Made by a program: the position numbers and the translations under genes. The notes under the pieces are model-generated. The model had not been told where the DNA came from. It did not search any database and was given only the letters and a program-made list of their open reading frames with translations. Shown piece by piece: positions 18,057 through 29,554 of a stretch of 36,639 nt of DNA (its first letter is position 1; every line of letters begins with the position of its first letter). This stretch comes from an uncultured Woeseiaceae bacterium (GTDB lineage Bacteria > Pseudomonadota > Gammaproteobacteria > Steroidobacterales > Woeseiaceae), in the NCBI GenBank assembly GCA_905182415.1, contig CAJJBK010000003.1, positions 1-36,639 on the forward strand, read 5' to 3'.

Positions 18057-18929
18057 CTATCCCGAAACAGCGGCTGCACCACCGACTATTTCTGAAATTT
18101 CCTGCGTAATAGCGGCTTGTCTCGCTTTATTATAGACAAGCTGTAATTTATCAATAATGTCACCTGCATTATCTGTTGCCGATTTCATTGCCACCATTTT
18201 TGCTGCCATTTCACAGGCAATATTTTCAGTCGCTCCACGATAGACTTGAGATTCTATGTAACGCATTAATACACCATCGAGCAAATCAATCGCATCAGGC
18301 TCATAAATATAGTCCCAATGCGTTTGAAGAGAATCTGAATCCTCATTAATTGTACTAACTGGTAATAAAGTATTTATTTTAGGGTTTTGATTCATTGTGC
18401 TAACAAATTCATTATGAGCTAAAAAAAGTTTATCTATTTTTCCTTCATTATATGAGTCCAGCATAATTTTAATTGCGCCGATAAGGTCACTAGCTTGAGG
18501 GCGATCCCCTAAATTTGTTGCTGTTCCAACTACTTTTCCACCTAACCTTTTGAAAAATTGAACAGATTTCGAGCCAACCAATACCAAATCAACCTCTATT
18601 TTCTTTTCTTGATAAGCAGACATTTCAGCAATTACACGTTTAAATAAATTTACGTTGAGTCCGCCACAAAGACCTTTATCGGTTGAAATTATGATAATTC
18701 CTACTCTTTTTGTTTCTCGTTCTTCTAGAAAAGGATGTTTATAGTCAGGGTTGGCTGCGCCAAGATGGCCAATAACTTTTCTAATACGCTCCGCATAGGG
18801 CCGAGAAGCATTCATCTGTGCTTGTGCTTTGCGAATTTTACTGGCAGCAACCATTTCCATTGCACTGGTAATTTTTTGCATGTTTTTAACACTACGAATT
18901 TTATTTAAAATTTCTTTATCGCCAGCCAC
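18057..18929 (-). CDS. atpG: F1 ATP synthase subunit gamma
   Basis: Rotor shaft of F1, 290 residues (E. coli 287). The N-terminal helix has [21 protein letters not shown] with the conserved KI.KAQ segment, [11 protein letters not shown] lies at about 82-92, and the C-terminal helix contains [13 protein letters not shown] and [19 protein letters not shown]. The start is GTG at 18929, with TAGGA 7 bases upstream; the N-terminus aligns with the family from this codon. It sits between atpA and atpD in the standard order. Confidence 0.98.
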   Translation of the reverse strand: MAGDKEILNKIRSVKNMQKITSAMEMVAASKIRKAQAQMNASRPYAERIRKVIGHLGAANPDYKHPFLEERETKRVGIIIISTDKGLCGGLNVNLFKRVIAEMSAYQEKKIEVDLVLVGSKSVQFFKRLGGKVVGTATNLGDRPQASDLIGAIKIMLDSYNEGKIDKLFLAHNEFVSTMNQNPKINTLLPVSTINEDSDSLQTHWDYIYEPDAIDLLDGVLMRYIESQVYRGATENIACEMAAKMVAMKSATDNAGDIIDKLQLVYNKARQAAITQEISEIVGGAAAVSG

Positions 18930-18966
18930 AATATTTTCCTAGGTCAGAACTAATAATATTCAAAAG

Positions 18967-20508
18967 TTAATAAGCGCCTTTACTGGCAAAATCATCACAT
19001 AATTTTTTCATGGCTGTTTCAATTTCATCACTGAAATCACCAGATGTATTAATTGTGTCCAGGAGTTCACTGGCATTTGATTTTGCATAATCATGCAAAG
19101 CGGCTTCATAGTCTCCAACTTTAACAACATCAACATCATCCAAATAACCTTCATTAACCGCATATAAAGAAAATGCCATCTCAGCTACAGAAAGAGGCGA
19201 ATATTGTTTTTGTTTCATCAATTCGGTAGCACGTTGTCCTCGCTCAAGCTGCTTTCTTGTTGCTTCATCTAAGTCTGAAGCAAATTGAGAGAATGCAGCA
19301 AGTTCACGATATTGAGCAAGCGCTAGTCGCACACCGCCCCCTAATTTTTTAATTATTTTTGTTTGTGCGGCGCCACCAACTCGAGATACTGATAAACCAG
19401 CATTAATTGCCGGCCTAATTCCAGCATTAAAAAGATCTGTCTCTAAGAAAATCTGTCCATCTGTAATCGAAATTACATTAGTTGGCACAAAAGCAGATAC
19501 ATCGCCAGCTTGTGTTTCAATAATAGGTAAAGCAGTTAAAGAGCCCGTTTTGCCTTTTACTTTGCCACCGGTAACAGATTCCACATGTTCTGCATTTACT
19601 CTTGAAGCACGCTCTAGTAGGCGCGAGTGTAGATAAAACACATCCCCAGGATACGCCTCTCTTCCTGGTGGGCGTCTGAGCAATAACGATACTTGACGAT
19701 AAGCCCAAGCTTGTTTAGTCAAATCATCAAAAATAATTAATGCATCTTCGCCTTTATCTAAAAAATACTCTCCCATAGTGGTGCCTGAATATGGAGCAAT
19801 ATACTGCATAGCTGCTGAATCGGCGGCGGCGGCGGCAACAACGATGGTATGATCCATCGCCCCTTCTTCTTCGAGTTTTCTCACAACTCCCGCAATAGAT
19901 GATGATTTTTGACCTATTGCAACATAGATACATTTTATACCAGTATTTTTTTGATTAATTATGGCGTCAATTGCAACCGCTGTTTTTCCAGTTTGTCTAT
20001 CACCAATTATCAATTCGCGTTGACCTCGACCAATCGGTACCATTGCATCGATTGCTTTTAATCCTGTCTGAACTGGCTGGTCTACCGATTTTCTTTCAAT
20101 AACACCAGGTGCTACTTTTTCAATTGGTGCTGTTTCATCAGTATTTATTGCGCCTTTTCCATCAATTGGATTTCCTAAAGCATCAACAACTCTACCTAAT
20201 AGAGCTTCTCCAATTGGTACTTCTAGGATTTTACCGGTCGTTTTAACCGTGTGGCCTTCAGAGATATGCTTGTAATCACCTAAAATCACTGCACCTACTG
20301 AATCTTGTTCTAAGTTCAGAGCCATCCCAAAAGTATTCTCTGGAAATTCAAGCATTTCTCCATAACGCGCATCTGTCAATCCATGGATACGAACAATACC
20401 ATCAGTCACTCCAATGACGGTTCCAATATCGCGTGCTACAGCAGAGGTTTCGAAATTCTCGATACGCTCTTTAATCAATTGGCTGATTTCAGAAGCTTTT
20501 AAAGACAT
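18967..20508 (-). CDS. atpA: F1 ATP synthase subunit alpha
   Basis: Non-catalytic nucleotide-binding subunit of F1, 513 residues, the same as E. coli. It begins with [14 protein letters not shown], which contacts the delta subunit. The P-loop is GDRQTGKT (169-176), and the alpha signature [14 protein letters not shown] is present. The ATG follows a good AAGGAAAG ribosome site. It is 17 bases after atpH. A run of alanine codons near 19819-19840 encodes AAAAADSAA, normal for this subunit. Confidence 0.98.
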   Translation of the reverse strand: MSLKASEISQLIKERIENFETSAVARDIGTVIGVTDGIVRIHGLTDARYGEMLEFPENTFGMALNLEQDSVGAVILGDYKHISEGHTVKTTGKILEVPIGEALLGRVVDALGNPIDGKGAINTDETAPIEKVAPGVIERKSVDQPVQTGLKAIDAMVPIGRGQRELIIGDRQTGKTAVAIDAIINQKNTGIKCIYVAIGQKSSSIAGVVRKLEEEGAMDHTIVVAAAAADSAAMQYIAPYSGTTMGEYFLDKGEDALIIFDDLTKQAWAYRQVSLLLRRPPGREAYPGDVFYLHSRLLERASRVNAEHVESVTGGKVKGKTGSLTALPIIETQAGDVSAFVPTNVISITDGQIFLETDLFNAGIRPAINAGLSVSRVGGAAQTKIIKKLGGGVRLALAQYRELAAFSQFASDLDEATRKQLERGQRATELMKQKQYSPLSVAEMAFSLYAVNEGYLDDVDVVKVGDYEAALHDYAKSNASELLDTINTSGDFSDEIETAMKKLCDDFASKGAY

Positions 20509-20525
20509 TTTTTACTTTCCTTTTT

Positions 20526-21089
20526 TTAAGTAGTCAATTCGTTAGCCAAGCCAGAAAGCCCAGAACGAAGAGACCCATCAATAACAACATCACCGGCACG
20601 AATAATCGCACCACCGATGAGAGTTTCATCTATTTCAGTTTGCATATGTATTTCTCTGGAGAAGCGTTTTTTAAGCGCTTCACTAATTGCTATTTTTTGA
20701 TCCTCATCTAGAGGAACAGCAGAAGTTACCGTCACATCGACCGAGTTTTCTACATTAGATTTAAGCACATTAAAATGTTCTGCAATATCAGGTAAAATAG
20801 AAACTCTGTCATTTTCAATTAAGAGTTTTAAAAAATTTATCGCCGATTTATCATCACCCAAAAACAAAGAAGAATGTTGTTCGAATGCAGAAAATAGATC
20901 GCAAATAAAATCTAATTTTTGTTTATTTGATAGTTCTGGTTTAGATAAAAATTCAATCACAGCGCCATCAGCTAGAATTGACTTAGCAATATCAAGGCCA
21001 CCAGCCCATAAATCTAGAGCATTATTCTCCTGAGCTAAGTCAAATATCGCCTGAGCATACGGCCTTGCTATTGTATTATTATCTGCCAT
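20526..21089 (-). CDS. atpH: F1 ATP synthase subunit delta
   Basis: Peripheral-stalk subunit that ties the top of F1 to subunit b; 187 residues (E. coli 177). The N-terminal helical domain begins NNTIARPYAQAIFDLAQE, typical of OSCP/delta. The C-terminal domain ends with IDETLIGGAIIRAGDVVID and DGSLRSGLSGL, the family signature. Order atpF-atpH-atpA and spacings of 25 and 17 bases place it in the operon. Confidence 0.97.
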   Translation of the reverse strand: MADNNTIARPYAQAIFDLAQENNALDLWAGGLDIAKSILADGAVIEFLSKPELSNKQKLDFICDLFSAFEQHSSLFLGDDKSAINFLKLLIENDRVSILPDIAEHFNVLKSNVENSVDVTVTSAVPLDEDQKIAISEALKKRFSREIHMQTEIDETLIGGAIIRAGDVVIDGSLRSGLSGLANELTT

Positions 21090-21114
21090 ATATCAAATAT
21101 TCCTAGGTGCTAAA

Positions 21115-21585
21115 TCAAAGTTCTTTTGCTAAATTATTCAGTATGTCTTTATGTGCCTTAGCATCGATCTCTCGTTTTAGAATTTTCTCAGCTGTTGCAA
21201 TTGCAATTTGGGCAACTTGGCCTCTCAATTCATCTCTAGCACGATTAGACTCTTGTTCGATGTCATTTTTTGCTAATGATAATTGACGCTCTCTTTCTTG
21301 TTGTCCATCTTGTTTTCCATCTGAAACAATCTCATTCGCTCTGGCGTTAGCTTGTCCCAAAATACCTGTGGCTTGTTTCCGGGCCTCATCGAGTATTTCT
21401 TGAGAATCAACAGTCGCTTTGTCGAGTTTTTGTTGCCCCTGTTCACCGGCAGCTAATCCATCAGCAATTTGAGTTTGACGCTCTTCTATTGCTTGCATTA
21501 ATGGCGGCCATATAAATTTCATACAGAACCATACAAACAATATCATTGAGATAGATTGACCGATAAGAGTCAAGTTAATATCCAA
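21115..21585 (-). CDS. atpF: F0 ATP synthase subunit b, with TTG start
   Basis: Peripheral-stalk subunit with one N-terminal membrane helix and a long cytosolic coiled coil; 156 residues, as in E. coli. The membrane segment is [18 protein letters not shown] (about 7-24), then [18 protein letters not shown] as in E. coli. The stalk is rich in Gln, Glu and Ala. The start is TTG at 21585: GGAG lies 6 bases upstream, the N-terminus aligns residue for residue with E. coli AtpF, and no ATG is available there. A weak start may set the low b-subunit stoichiometry (2 per complex) relative to the c-ring from the preceding gene. Confidence 0.96.
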   Translation of the reverse strand: MDINLTLIGQSISMILFVWFCMKFIWPPLMQAIEERQTQIADGLAAGEQGQQKLDKATVDSQEILDEARKQATGILGQANARANEIVSDGKQDGQQERERQLSLAKNDIEQESNRARDELRGQVAQIAIATAEKILKREIDAKAHKDILNNLAKEL

Positions 21586-21638
21586 GAGGCACTCCTATAA
21601 TAATTTTATGAAAATAATTCATATAACGATTAGCTTTC

Positions 21639-21932
<294 letters not shown>

Positions 21933-21942
21933 TCAAATAAAA

Positions 21943-22827
<885 letters not shown>

Positions 22828-22843
22828 TTATGTCAATAATTTT

Positions 22844-23230
22844 CTATTTTCCGCGAAGCAATTCGATGCTTATTACAAACTGAACAATTATAAAGCTTAT
22901 AAAAAGGGCCTTAGCATCCAGCGGTTTAACAATAATAAACACCAATCCAAACAACAAAAAAGTTAATATTACTTTTCCTGCCTCACCAATATATGCAGCT
23001 CTTAAAACTGCTTTCGCGCTTCTAAGTGATGCAATTAATCTTGCTGCCAAAAAAATATTTGGAACTATACTTAACATTCCGCCCAAAAATGAAGAATATG
23101 CAGCTATTTTATTATCAAACAACCAAAAGGTTGCCATCAAAAAAAATGTTGTCGCTATCTGCATTAATAAGATTCTAATAATTCCTAGATCACTATTATT
23201 TTTCTGCAAATTTTCTTTATTTTCTTGCAC
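22844..23230 (-). CDS. atpI: ATP synthase accessory protein AtpI
   Basis: Small integral membrane protein (128 residues, four predicted helices) thought to help c-ring assembly or magnesium supply. The N-terminus is polar (QENKENLQKNNSDLG), followed by hydrophobic segments near 18-36, 43-62, 80-100 and 106-122. SFLGGMLSIVPNIFLAARL matches the AtpI signature region. The start is GTG at 23230 with AGGG 5 bases upstream. It is the first gene of the atp operon, with a well-formed promoter about 90 bases upstream. Confidence 0.9.
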   Translation of the reverse strand: MQENKENLQKNNSDLGIIRILLMQIATTFFLMATFWLFDNKIAAYSSFLGGMLSIVPNIFLAARLIASLRSAKAVLRAAYIGEAGKVILTFLLFGLVFIIVKPLDAKALFISFIIVQFVISIELLRGK

Positions 23231-23318
23231 AATCCCTACCTGTACTAGAAAATAAATTTCATTAAAATTTTGAGTCTAAATCCAAAATTTCTCATTAGAA
23301 TTTTTAACCAGCAACAGC

Positions 23319-23347
23319 ATTATAGTTATGTAGAATCAACATGGCAA
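23319..23347 (-). promoter_or_regulatory. Sigma70-type promoter of the atp operon
   Basis: On the minus strand TTGCCA (23342-23347) and a perfect TATAAT (23319-23324) are separated by exactly 17 bases. The element lies in the 178-base gap between parB and atpI, 88 bases upstream of the atpI GTG, so transcripts would have a leader of about 80 bases. It is the best promoter match I found in the window. Confidence 0.7.
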
Positions 23348-23408
23348 CGCTGATCACTTGATATTGTCTTTTTTTTTATTACTAACTAAAATTTCTCTAA
23401 ATAAAAAA

Positions 23409-24290
23409 CTAGTTTATGTGCTCTAATATTCCTTCAAGCTCATCCAGATCGTTATAATTTATAACTATTTTACCGCTTCCTTTTGCTTTATGTTCAATAC
23501 TAAGCTTAGCGCCTAATTTTTCTGAAACCTCTATTTCTAGCCTTTTTATGTCTGGGTTAACGTCATTTCTTGAATCAATATTCACTTGTTTAATATCATT
23601 AAAATTGCGAATATAACTTTCTGTCGCTCTCACTGAAAGTGATTTTTTAACTATTAACAAAGCAACAGTTATTTGTTGTGATGTATCTTTCAAAGCCAGA
23701 AGGGCGCGCGCATGGCCCATGTCAATTTTTCGAGCAATTAGTAAATTAGCAACCGTTTCTGGTAAATCCATCAATCTCAGCAAATTACTTACAGCAGCTC
23801 TAGACCTCCCAACCGCATCTGCAGCCTCTTGATGCGTAAGCTCAAACTCTTTGATTAATCTATCTAATGCCCGTGCTTCCTCCAGAGGATTTAAATTTTC
23901 ACGTTGAATGTTCTCAATCAAAGCCATAGCAATGGCGTCAGCATCTGGAATATCTCTAATAACAGCAGGTACTTCGCTCAGGCCTGCAATTTGTCCTGCA
24001 CGCCATCGTCGTTCACCAGCAATAATTTCATACTTAGTAGTAGTTTGATTATGCAATGGACGAATAATAATGGGCTGCACAATACCTTGAGATTTTATTG
24101 AGCTGGCTAATTCTTCTAACGACTCTTTCCGCATATCAATCCTAGGTTGATATTGCCCTCTTTGTAATTGATCGATAGGAATTTTCTTAAGAGAGTCCCC
24201 AGTCTCTTGTTTATAATCTAGAGTAGCGTTTGTATTGGGAGCCCCAAGAAGGGCATCTAAACCTCTACCAAGTCTTTTTTTTGTTGTCAT
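23409..24290 (-). CDS. parB: Chromosome partitioning protein ParB (Spo0J family)
   Basis: CTP-dependent DNA clamp that loads at parS sites near the origin; 293 residues. It has the N-terminal KRLGRGLDALLG, the CTPase/nuclease-like domain with QYQPR (about 46-50) and the GERRWRAGQIAGL box (about 91-103), ENIQRENLNPLEEA, and a helix-turn-helix with HQEAADAVGRSRAAVSNLLR. The C-terminal dimerisation domain ends ELEGILEHIN. It lies 62 bases after parA. No parS-like sequence (TGTTTCACGTGAAACA type) was seen in the window. Confidence 0.97.
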   Translation of the reverse strand: MTTKKRLGRGLDALLGAPNTNATLDYKQETGDSLKKIPIDQLQRGQYQPRIDMRKESLEELASSIKSQGIVQPIIIRPLHNQTTTKYEIIAGERRWRAGQIAGLSEVPAVIRDIPDADAIAMALIENIQRENLNPLEEARALDRLIKEFELTHQEAADAVGRSRAAVSNLLRLMDLPETVANLLIARKIDMGHARALLALKDTSQQITVALLIVKKSLSVRATESYIRNFNDIKQVNIDSRNDVNPDIKRLEIEVSEKLGAKLSIEHKAKGSGKIVINYNDLDELEGILEHIN

Positions 24291-24352
24291 GTGATCATTA
24301 TATTTTAACCATTGATTTCGATATTGAGATATTCATTTTTTGCATAAACTAT

Positions 24353-25138
24353 TTAAACCTCTGAAGGAGCTGCCTCGTCTCCTCTTCTTAGCATTTCACC
24401 GGCTAACGCTAAATACGCCAAAGCACCTCTGGATTTAGGATCATGGAACAATACAGGCCGGCCAAAGCTTGGCGCTTCTGCCAATGTAACATTTCTTGGA
24501 ACAACTGTTCTAAATACCTTATCACCGAAATAATCGATCAATTGATCTGAAACCTCATTAGATAAGTTAATGCGATGATCTACCATCGTTCTTAATAACC
24601 CGTATATCTCTAGCTCTGGATTAACCGTCTTATTCACCTGATCTATTGTTTTAATTAAAGAAGTGAGCCCTTCGAGTGCATAATATTCACACTGCATTGG
24701 TATTAGAACACCATCAGCCGCGGTGAGTGCATTAACAGTGAGCATATTTATTGATGGCGGACAATCAATTAAAATAAAGTCATATTTATCTCTAATAAGT
24801 GCAATTGCTTGTCGTAATCGCATTTCTCGGCCAATTTCTTGTAATAACTTTACTTCAGCTAAAGTTAATTCTTCATTTCCAGGTAATAAATCAAAGCCGC
24901 CCTCAGGGACCGGAAGAATGGCATCTTTAGCATTAGAATCACCCAACAAAACATCGCATGCGGTTAACTCTAAATCACTTTTTTCTACACCACACCCCAT
25001 TGTCGCATTGCCTTGCGGATCCAGATCTATAAGCAACACCCGACGTTTTGTTGCAGCCAATGATGCCGCCAGATTGACGCATGTTGTTGTTTTGCCAACG
25101 CCGCCTTTTTGGTTCGCTATTGCAAGTATTTTAATCAT
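24353..25138 (-). CDS. parA: Chromosome partitioning ATPase ParA (Soj family)
   Basis: Deviant-Walker ATPase that positions the ParB-parS complex; 261 residues. The Walker A motif KGGVGKTTTCVNLA lies at 11-24, including the signature first lysine; DLDPQGNATMG follows at about 39-49, and IDCPPSINMLTVNAL is the Walker B region. It lacks the N-terminal HTH of plasmid ParA proteins, as expected for a chromosomal Soj. Its start overlaps the end of rsmG by 8 bases, so the two are co-transcribed. Confidence 0.97.
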   Translation of the reverse strand: MIKILAIANQKGGVGKTTTCVNLAASLAATKRRVLLIDLDPQGNATMGCGVEKSDLELTACDVLLGDSNAKDAILPVPEGGFDLLPGNEELTLAEVKLLQEIGREMRLRQAIALIRDKYDFILIDCPPSINMLTVNALTAADGVLIPMQCEYYALEGLTSLIKTIDQVNKTVNPELEIYGLLRTMVDHRINLSNEVSDQLIDYFGDKVFRTVVPRNVTLAEAPSFGRPVLFHDPKSRGALAYLALAGEMLRRGDEAAPSEV

Positions 25139-25733
25139 TTAATTGCATCTTTGGGTTTCGTAATGAAATAATATGTCTTTCATGTTCTTCTAATCCTGGC
25201 ACCATAATTTTGGTTATAGAATATTTCCAATTATCTGGAATTTTATTTAATTCTTTAGTTGGGTTTTTCCCTTTTAGCGAAATTATCACACCTCGCTTTT
25301 TCAGCATATGCTCAGTTAAAGCGATCAAGCTTGGAATGTCTGTTAATGCCCTAGCAATTACAGTATCAAAACCACTGGCAGGAAAATAGTCTTCAGCACG
25401 AATTTTTATTGCTTCAACATTCTTTAAATTCAATAAACTGATGGCGTGCGTAATAAACGCTATTTTCTTCCCATTGCTATCCAGCAACCTATAATTCAGA
25501 CTAGGGTCAACAATTGCTAGAGGCAGCCCCGGAAACCCTGCACCAGAACCAACATCAATAATTGATTTGCCTTGAAGAAAAGGTCTTACAGCAAGACTGT
25601 CTAATAAATGACCGCTCACCATATCTTGAGTTGAGCGTATTGCCGTCAGATTTATTTTTTTATTCCACCGCTCTAGCTCTTCGATTAAAGCTATTAGTTT
25701 TTCTAATTTTTCCTGAGATTGAATCTCACCCAT
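25131..25733 (-). CDS. rsmG: 16S rRNA (guanine-527-N7)-methyltransferase RsmG
   Basis: SAM-dependent methyltransferase modifying G527 of 16S rRNA (formerly GidB); 200 residues. It shows WNKKINLTAIR, MVSGHLLDSLAV, the SAM site IIDVGSGAGFPGLPLAI (about 58-74) and VIARALTDIPSLI. Its usual upstream neighbour mnmG is displaced by five metabolic genes, and a candidate promoter lies just upstream, consistent with rsmG-parA-parB being its own unit. Confidence 0.96.
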   Translation of the reverse strand: MGEIQSQEKLEKLIALIEELERWNKKINLTAIRSTQDMVSGHLLDSLAVRPFLQGKSIIDVGSGAGFPGLPLAIVDPSLNYRLLDSNGKKIAFITHAISLLNLKNVEAIKIRAEDYFPASGFDTVIARALTDIPSLIALTEHMLKKRGVIISLKGKNPTKELNKIPDNWKYSITKIMVPGLEEHERHIISLRNPKMQLND

Positions 25734-25775
25734 CTTGACAAGACCAATATTAAGCTGCTCTATTATATTTTTTGA

Positions 25776-25804
25776 AATTTAGTTCCCCAGAATATTAGTT
25801 GCAA
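25776..25804 (-). promoter_or_regulatory. Candidate promoter for rsmG-parA-parB
   Basis: On the minus strand TTGCAA (25799-25804) and TAAATT (25776-25781) are 17 bases apart, in the 150-base gap between prpD and rsmG and about 40 bases before the rsmG ATG. A TATAAT lies further downstream but lacks a matching -35. The -35 is fair and the -10 partial. Confidence 0.4.
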
Positions 25805-25883
25805 TAAAGTGACAGACTTTTTAAGTGATCAATTATTATTATAATTCTACTCTGCATCGCATCAAAGCATCGAAAATATGACA

Positions 25884-27332
25884 CTAAACTACTAGTAATG
25901 ACATAAATGCATCTACTGTCATTTTATCAAAACGTGTTTTATCAGTAAAAATTTCATTCAATATGTTCCATTGTTTATCGCATAGCTTTGGTTGAATACT
26001 AGATTGAAATTTTTTCTTAAGCACGGGTATGCCTTCGTGGCGCCTTTCACGATGACCAATAGGAAAGTCAATACTGACATTTTCTGTACTAGAGCCATCT
26101 TTAAAAAATATTTGAATCGCGTTGCCAATATATCTTTTAGTGGGATCAAAATAATCTTCAGTAAACGACTTATTTTCTCTAACCTCCATTTTTTGACGTA
26201 ACACATCAACGAGAGGGTTAGTTGCTATATCATCTTCATAATCAGCTGCCGTTAACCGGCCAAATATTAATGGTATGGCTACCATATATTGAATACAGTG
26301 ATCACGATCAGCTGGATTATCTAATGGTCCTGTTTTGTCTATGATTCTCATGCTAGCTTCTTGAGTATCAATAACTATAGATTGAATTTCATCAAGCCTA
26401 TCTTTTACTTTAAGGTGAAGCTCCATGGCAGCTTCCACGGCCGTTTGTGCATGAAACTCTGCTGGAAATGAGATTTTAAATAAAATATTTTCCATTACAT
26501 AAGAACTAAATTCTCTTTCAATTTTAAATTCTTCTCCATTAAAAAGGACATCATAAAATCCCCAGGTCTTAGCTGATAAAGCGGATGGATAACCCATTTC
26601 ATTTGACATAGCAATATAAGCAAGTCGAGTTGCGCGACTGGTCGCATCTCCGGCAGCCCAGCTTTTTCTCGAACCAGTATTTGGAGCATGGCGATATGTT
26701 CTTAATGCTCCACCATCAATCCAAGCATTTGATACCGCATTAATTATTTGATTTTTGTTGCCGCCAAGTAGTCTTGTAATTACTGCTGTTGAAGCAACTC
26801 TTACCAGCAAGACATGATCTAGGCCAACTCTATTAAAGCTATTTTCTAGTGCCAAAATCCCTTGGATTTCATGAGCTTTTATTATGGCATCTAATACGTC
26901 TTTCATATTTAATGATGTCTTACCCTGGGCGCGCGATTGACGGCTTAAATAATCTGATACCGCAAGAATACCGCCAAGATTGTCAGAGGGGTGACCCCAC
27001 TCAGCAGCCAACCAAGTATCATTAAAGTCGAGCCACCTAATCATCGTTCCAATATTAAACGCAGCCATAACCGGCTCGAGCTCAAAAGACGTACCCGGAA
27101 CTCTAGCACCTCCATTTAACGTGGCTCCTGGTACGATCGGTCCCATCATTTTTGTACATGCTGAATAGTCTAAAGCTTGAAAACCACAGGCCAGTGTATC
27201 CATTAAGCAATATTGTGCTGTTTCGTAAGCAAGCTCTGAATGTTCTATATCAGAACAAACATATTCAGCAATTTTAACTAAAACTTCATCTGGCTCAGCT
27301 CGGCTTGCCGAACGAATATCTAACTGTGACAT
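25884..27332 (-). CDS. prpD: 2-methylcitrate dehydratase PrpD (MmgE/PrpD family)
   Basis: Dehydrates 2-methylcitrate to 2-methylaconitate in the methylcitrate cycle for propionyl-CoA. The ATG at 27332 is chosen because GGAG lies 6 bases upstream; an in-frame start 30 bases earlier lacks one. From there the protein has 482 residues, as expected for PrpD (about 483). [18 protein letters not shown] (about 92-109) and [18 protein letters not shown] (about 217-234) are PrpD hallmarks that distinguish it from the wider MmgE group. It is the third gene of prpBCD, 48 bases after prpC. No acnD or prpF is present in the window, consistent with the PrpD rather than AcnD version of the cycle. Confidence 0.93.
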   Translation of the reverse strand: MSQLDIRSASRAEPDEVLVKIAEYVCSDIEHSELAYETAQYCLMDTLACGFQALDYSACTKMMGPIVPGATLNGGARVPGTSFELEPVMAAFNIGTMIRWLDFNDTWLAAEWGHPSDNLGGILAVSDYLSRQSRAQGKTSLNMKDVLDAIIKAHEIQGILALENSFNRVGLDHVLLVRVASTAVITRLLGGNKNQIINAVSNAWIDGGALRTYRHAPNTGSRKSWAAGDATSRATRLAYIAMSNEMGYPSALSAKTWGFYDVLFNGEEFKIEREFSSYVMENILFKISFPAEFHAQTAVEAAMELHLKVKDRLDEIQSIVIDTQEASMRIIDKTGPLDNPADRDHCIQYMVAIPLIFGRLTAADYEDDIATNPLVDVLRQKMEVRENKSFTEDYFDPTKRYIGNAIQIFFKDGSSTENVSIDFPIGHRERRHEGIPVLKKKFQSSIQPKLCDKQWNILNEIFTDKTRFDKMTVDAFMSLLVV

Positions 27333-27380
27333 AGAATCTCCAAATATTTTTACTGGCAACAAATAAACATTTAATCGTAT

Positions 27381-28508
27381 TTATAATCGATTATTTATCG
27401 CTTTCCATTCTTGTAAATTGGGTCCGGTATACTCAGCTGCAGGCCGAATTAATTTATTATTCGCTCTTTGCTCCATAATGTGAGCGGCCCATCCAGTTAT
27501 TCGTGAGCAAACAAATATCGGTGTAAATAAATAAGTAGGAATTCCCATAAAGTGATAAACACTAGCAGCAAAAAAATCAGCATTAGCAAATAATTTTTTT
27601 TCATTCCACATCACAGACTCAATTGCCTCTGACACATCATAAAGCGTTTTATCGCCCGTCTCCTCTGAGAGAATTTTTGACATTTTCTTATTAACGCTAT
27701 TGCGCGGATCAGATGTTGTATAAACACGATGACCAAACCCCATTATCTTTTGCTTGTGCTTCAAAAGGGATAACACTCCTTCAACGGCTTCATCGGCATT
27801 ATTATATTGTTCTATCAATGCCATCGCAGCTTCATTAGCACCGCCGTGAAGAGCGCCTCTCAATGCTCCAATTGCCCCAGTAACTGCTGAGTGCATATCA
27901 GAAAGTGTTGCAGTAATTACACGGCCCGTGAAAGTAGAAGCATTAAATTCATGTTCTGCATATAAAATTAACGTTGTATCTAGAGTCTTTCGATGCAGTT
28001 CAGAGGGAGGGCTGTCATGTAACATATGTAAAAAATGTCCTGAAATACTATCGTCATCAGTTACAACATTAATTTTTTTTCCATCTTGGTGATAACGATG
28101 CCAATATAATAACATTGACGGCAAGCAAGCTAAAAGTCGATCTGCAACCAATTCTTGGTCACTAAATTCTTTTGCCTCAGGCTCAATATTACCAAGAAAA
28201 GAAACGCCCGTTCTTAATACATCCATTGGATGCGAGTCTTTGGGCGTCATCTCTAATACTGATTTCAATTGTTCAGGTAAATCTCGCAAAACCTTTAGAT
28301 GTTCAATATAACTATCGAGTTCTTTTTTATTAGGTAGTTTCCCTCTTAATAATAAGTAAGCTACTTCTTCAAAGCTCCCTTTTTCCGCCAAATCATAGAT
28401 ATCATAACCTCGATATGTAAGCCCTGCCCCTTCTTTTCCAACTGTACATAAGGCAGTCTCTCCTGCTGATATTCCAGCCAAGCCACCTGTTTTTTTCTTA
28501 TCATTCAT
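27381..28508 (-). CDS. prpC: 2-methylcitrate synthase PrpC
   Basis: Condenses propionyl-CoA with oxaloacetate. The protein has 375 residues, the short form typical of methylcitrate synthases rather than the longer hexameric citrate synthase. It opens with [19 protein letters not shown] and [10 protein letters not shown]. Catalytic-site residues fit H186 (AEHEFNAS), H221 ([12 protein letters not shown]), H260 (MGFGHRVY) and an Asp in [11 protein letters not shown]. The ATG overlaps the prpB stop as ATGA (28505-28508), and AAGGA lies 8 bases upstream inside prpB. Some members also act as citrate synthases; the prp context favours methylcitrate. Confidence 0.94.
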   Translation of the reverse strand: MNDKKKTGGLAGISAGETALCTVGKEGAGLTYRGYDIYDLAEKGSFEEVAYLLLRGKLPNKKELDSYIEHLKVLRDLPEQLKSVLEMTPKDSHPMDVLRTGVSFLGNIEPEAKEFSDQELVADRLLACLPSMLLYWHRYHQDGKKINVVTDDDSISGHFLHMLHDSPPSELHRKTLDTTLILYAEHEFNASTFTGRVITATLSDMHSAVTGAIGALRGALHGGANEAAMALIEQYNNADEAVEGVLSLLKHKQKIMGFGHRVYTTSDPRNSVNKKMSKILSEETGDKTLYDVSEAIESVMWNEKKLFANADFFAASVYHFMGIPTYLFTPIFVCSRITGWAAHIMEQRANNKLIRPAAEYTGPNLQEWKAINNRL

Positions 28509-29422
28509 ATTTTTTCCTTGGCTTTATTAATTTCTTTTTTGCTATTCTTTTTGGCGCTGTTTTCTTCGATAAATAATGCATCTAATTTTTTTTCATACTC
28601 ATGATAATTAAGGGCTTCATATAATTCTGCTCTGGTCTGCATATTATTAACCACTTGTTTTTGCGTTCCTTGTGATTTAATTTCCTTATAGATAATCTCT
28701 GCTGCTTTTGACATGGCGCGACTTGCTGACAACGGATATAACGCAACACGAATTCCGGCGTCAGCCAGTTCAGTTACAGTAAATAAAGGCGTCATACCAA
28801 ATTCAGTTAAGTTAGCAAGCACAGGTACATCTATCGCTGAAGTAAATTCTCTATATTCATCAAGCGTGGTTAATGCTTCAGCAAATATAATATCTGCACC
28901 AGCGTCGACATAAGCCCGAGCTCTCTCTATTGCTGCGGCCTGTCCTTCTGATGCATATGCATCAGTTCGCGCCATAATAACAAAGGATTGATCTATTCTT
29001 GCATCTACCGCGGCTTTAACTCTATCAGTCATTTCATCAGTGGAAATCAGCTGCTTACCGGGCCGATGGCCACATCTTTTTGATGACACTTGATCTTCAA
29101 TATGACAGCCAGATGCGCCTGCTCGTAACATTTCACGGACTGTTCTTCCAATCATAAATGCATCACCCCAACCTGTATCGGCATCAACTAATAAGGGCAA
29201 GTCACAAGAATAAGTAATTCGTCTAATATCTTCACAAACATCATTTAAAGTCGTCATCGCCAGATCAGGCAACCCAAAGGAATGGTTTGCTACGCCGGCA
29301 CCAGACAAATAAATTGCTCTGAAACCAGCTTTTTTTGCTAGTAAAGCGGCATAGGCATTTACAGTTCCGACTACTTGCAACGGCTGTTCTTTTTCAAGCG
29401 CCTCCCAAAATAATGTGGGCAT
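28505..29422 (-). CDS. prpB: 2-methylisocitrate lyase PrpB
   Basis: Splits 2-methylisocitrate into pyruvate and succinate, the last step of the methylcitrate cycle. At 305 residues it has the active-site loop [11 protein letters not shown] with K115 and C117, the metal-site [11 protein letters not shown] (79-89) and [12 protein letters not shown], which separate it from isocitrate lyase. AGGAG lies 8 bases before the ATG. A lysine-rich tail of about 18 residues follows the normal end at about LDALF. It heads prpBCD, 132 bases after acuI; I saw no convincing promoter in that gap, so transcription may continue from upstream. No prpR regulator or prpE ligase is in the window. Confidence 0.94.
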   Translation of the reverse strand: MPTLFWEALEKEQPLQVVGTVNAYAALLAKKAGFRAIYLSGAGVANHSFGLPDLAMTTLNDVCEDIRRITYSCDLPLLVDADTGWGDAFMIGRTVREMLRAGASGCHIEDQVSSKRCGHRPGKQLISTDEMTDRVKAAVDARIDQSFVIMARTDAYASEGQAAAIERARAYVDAGADIIFAEALTTLDEYREFTSAIDVPVLANLTEFGMTPLFTVTELADAGIRVALYPLSASRAMSKAAEIIYKEIKSQGTQKQVVNNMQTRAELYEALNYHEYEKKLDALFIEENSAKKNSKKEINKAKEKI

Positions 29423-29554
29423 AGATCACTCCTATTTTCTTTTTTTCACGCGAAGAAAGAAATTAAAGTCTAAACTAGGTGACAGCTATTTCCCAAATCA
29501 TAATATTATTATTTTGGCGTTGATTTTTATATTAGTGTGCCAATCTAGATCAAA

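Noticed and set aside
23366-23382. T-run between parB and atpI as a terminator
   Set aside because: The T-run is on the plus strand with no transcription arriving from that side, and no GC hairpin precedes it; on the minus strand it is an A-run.
24723-25142. 139-codon plus-strand open frame
   Set aside because: It is the mirror of parA, whose Walker motifs show the true strand.
29437-29460. TTCACGCGAA near prpB as a possible parS or operator
   Set aside because: It differs from the parS core TTTCACGTGAAA at the centre and in the flanks, and the palindrome is imperfect.
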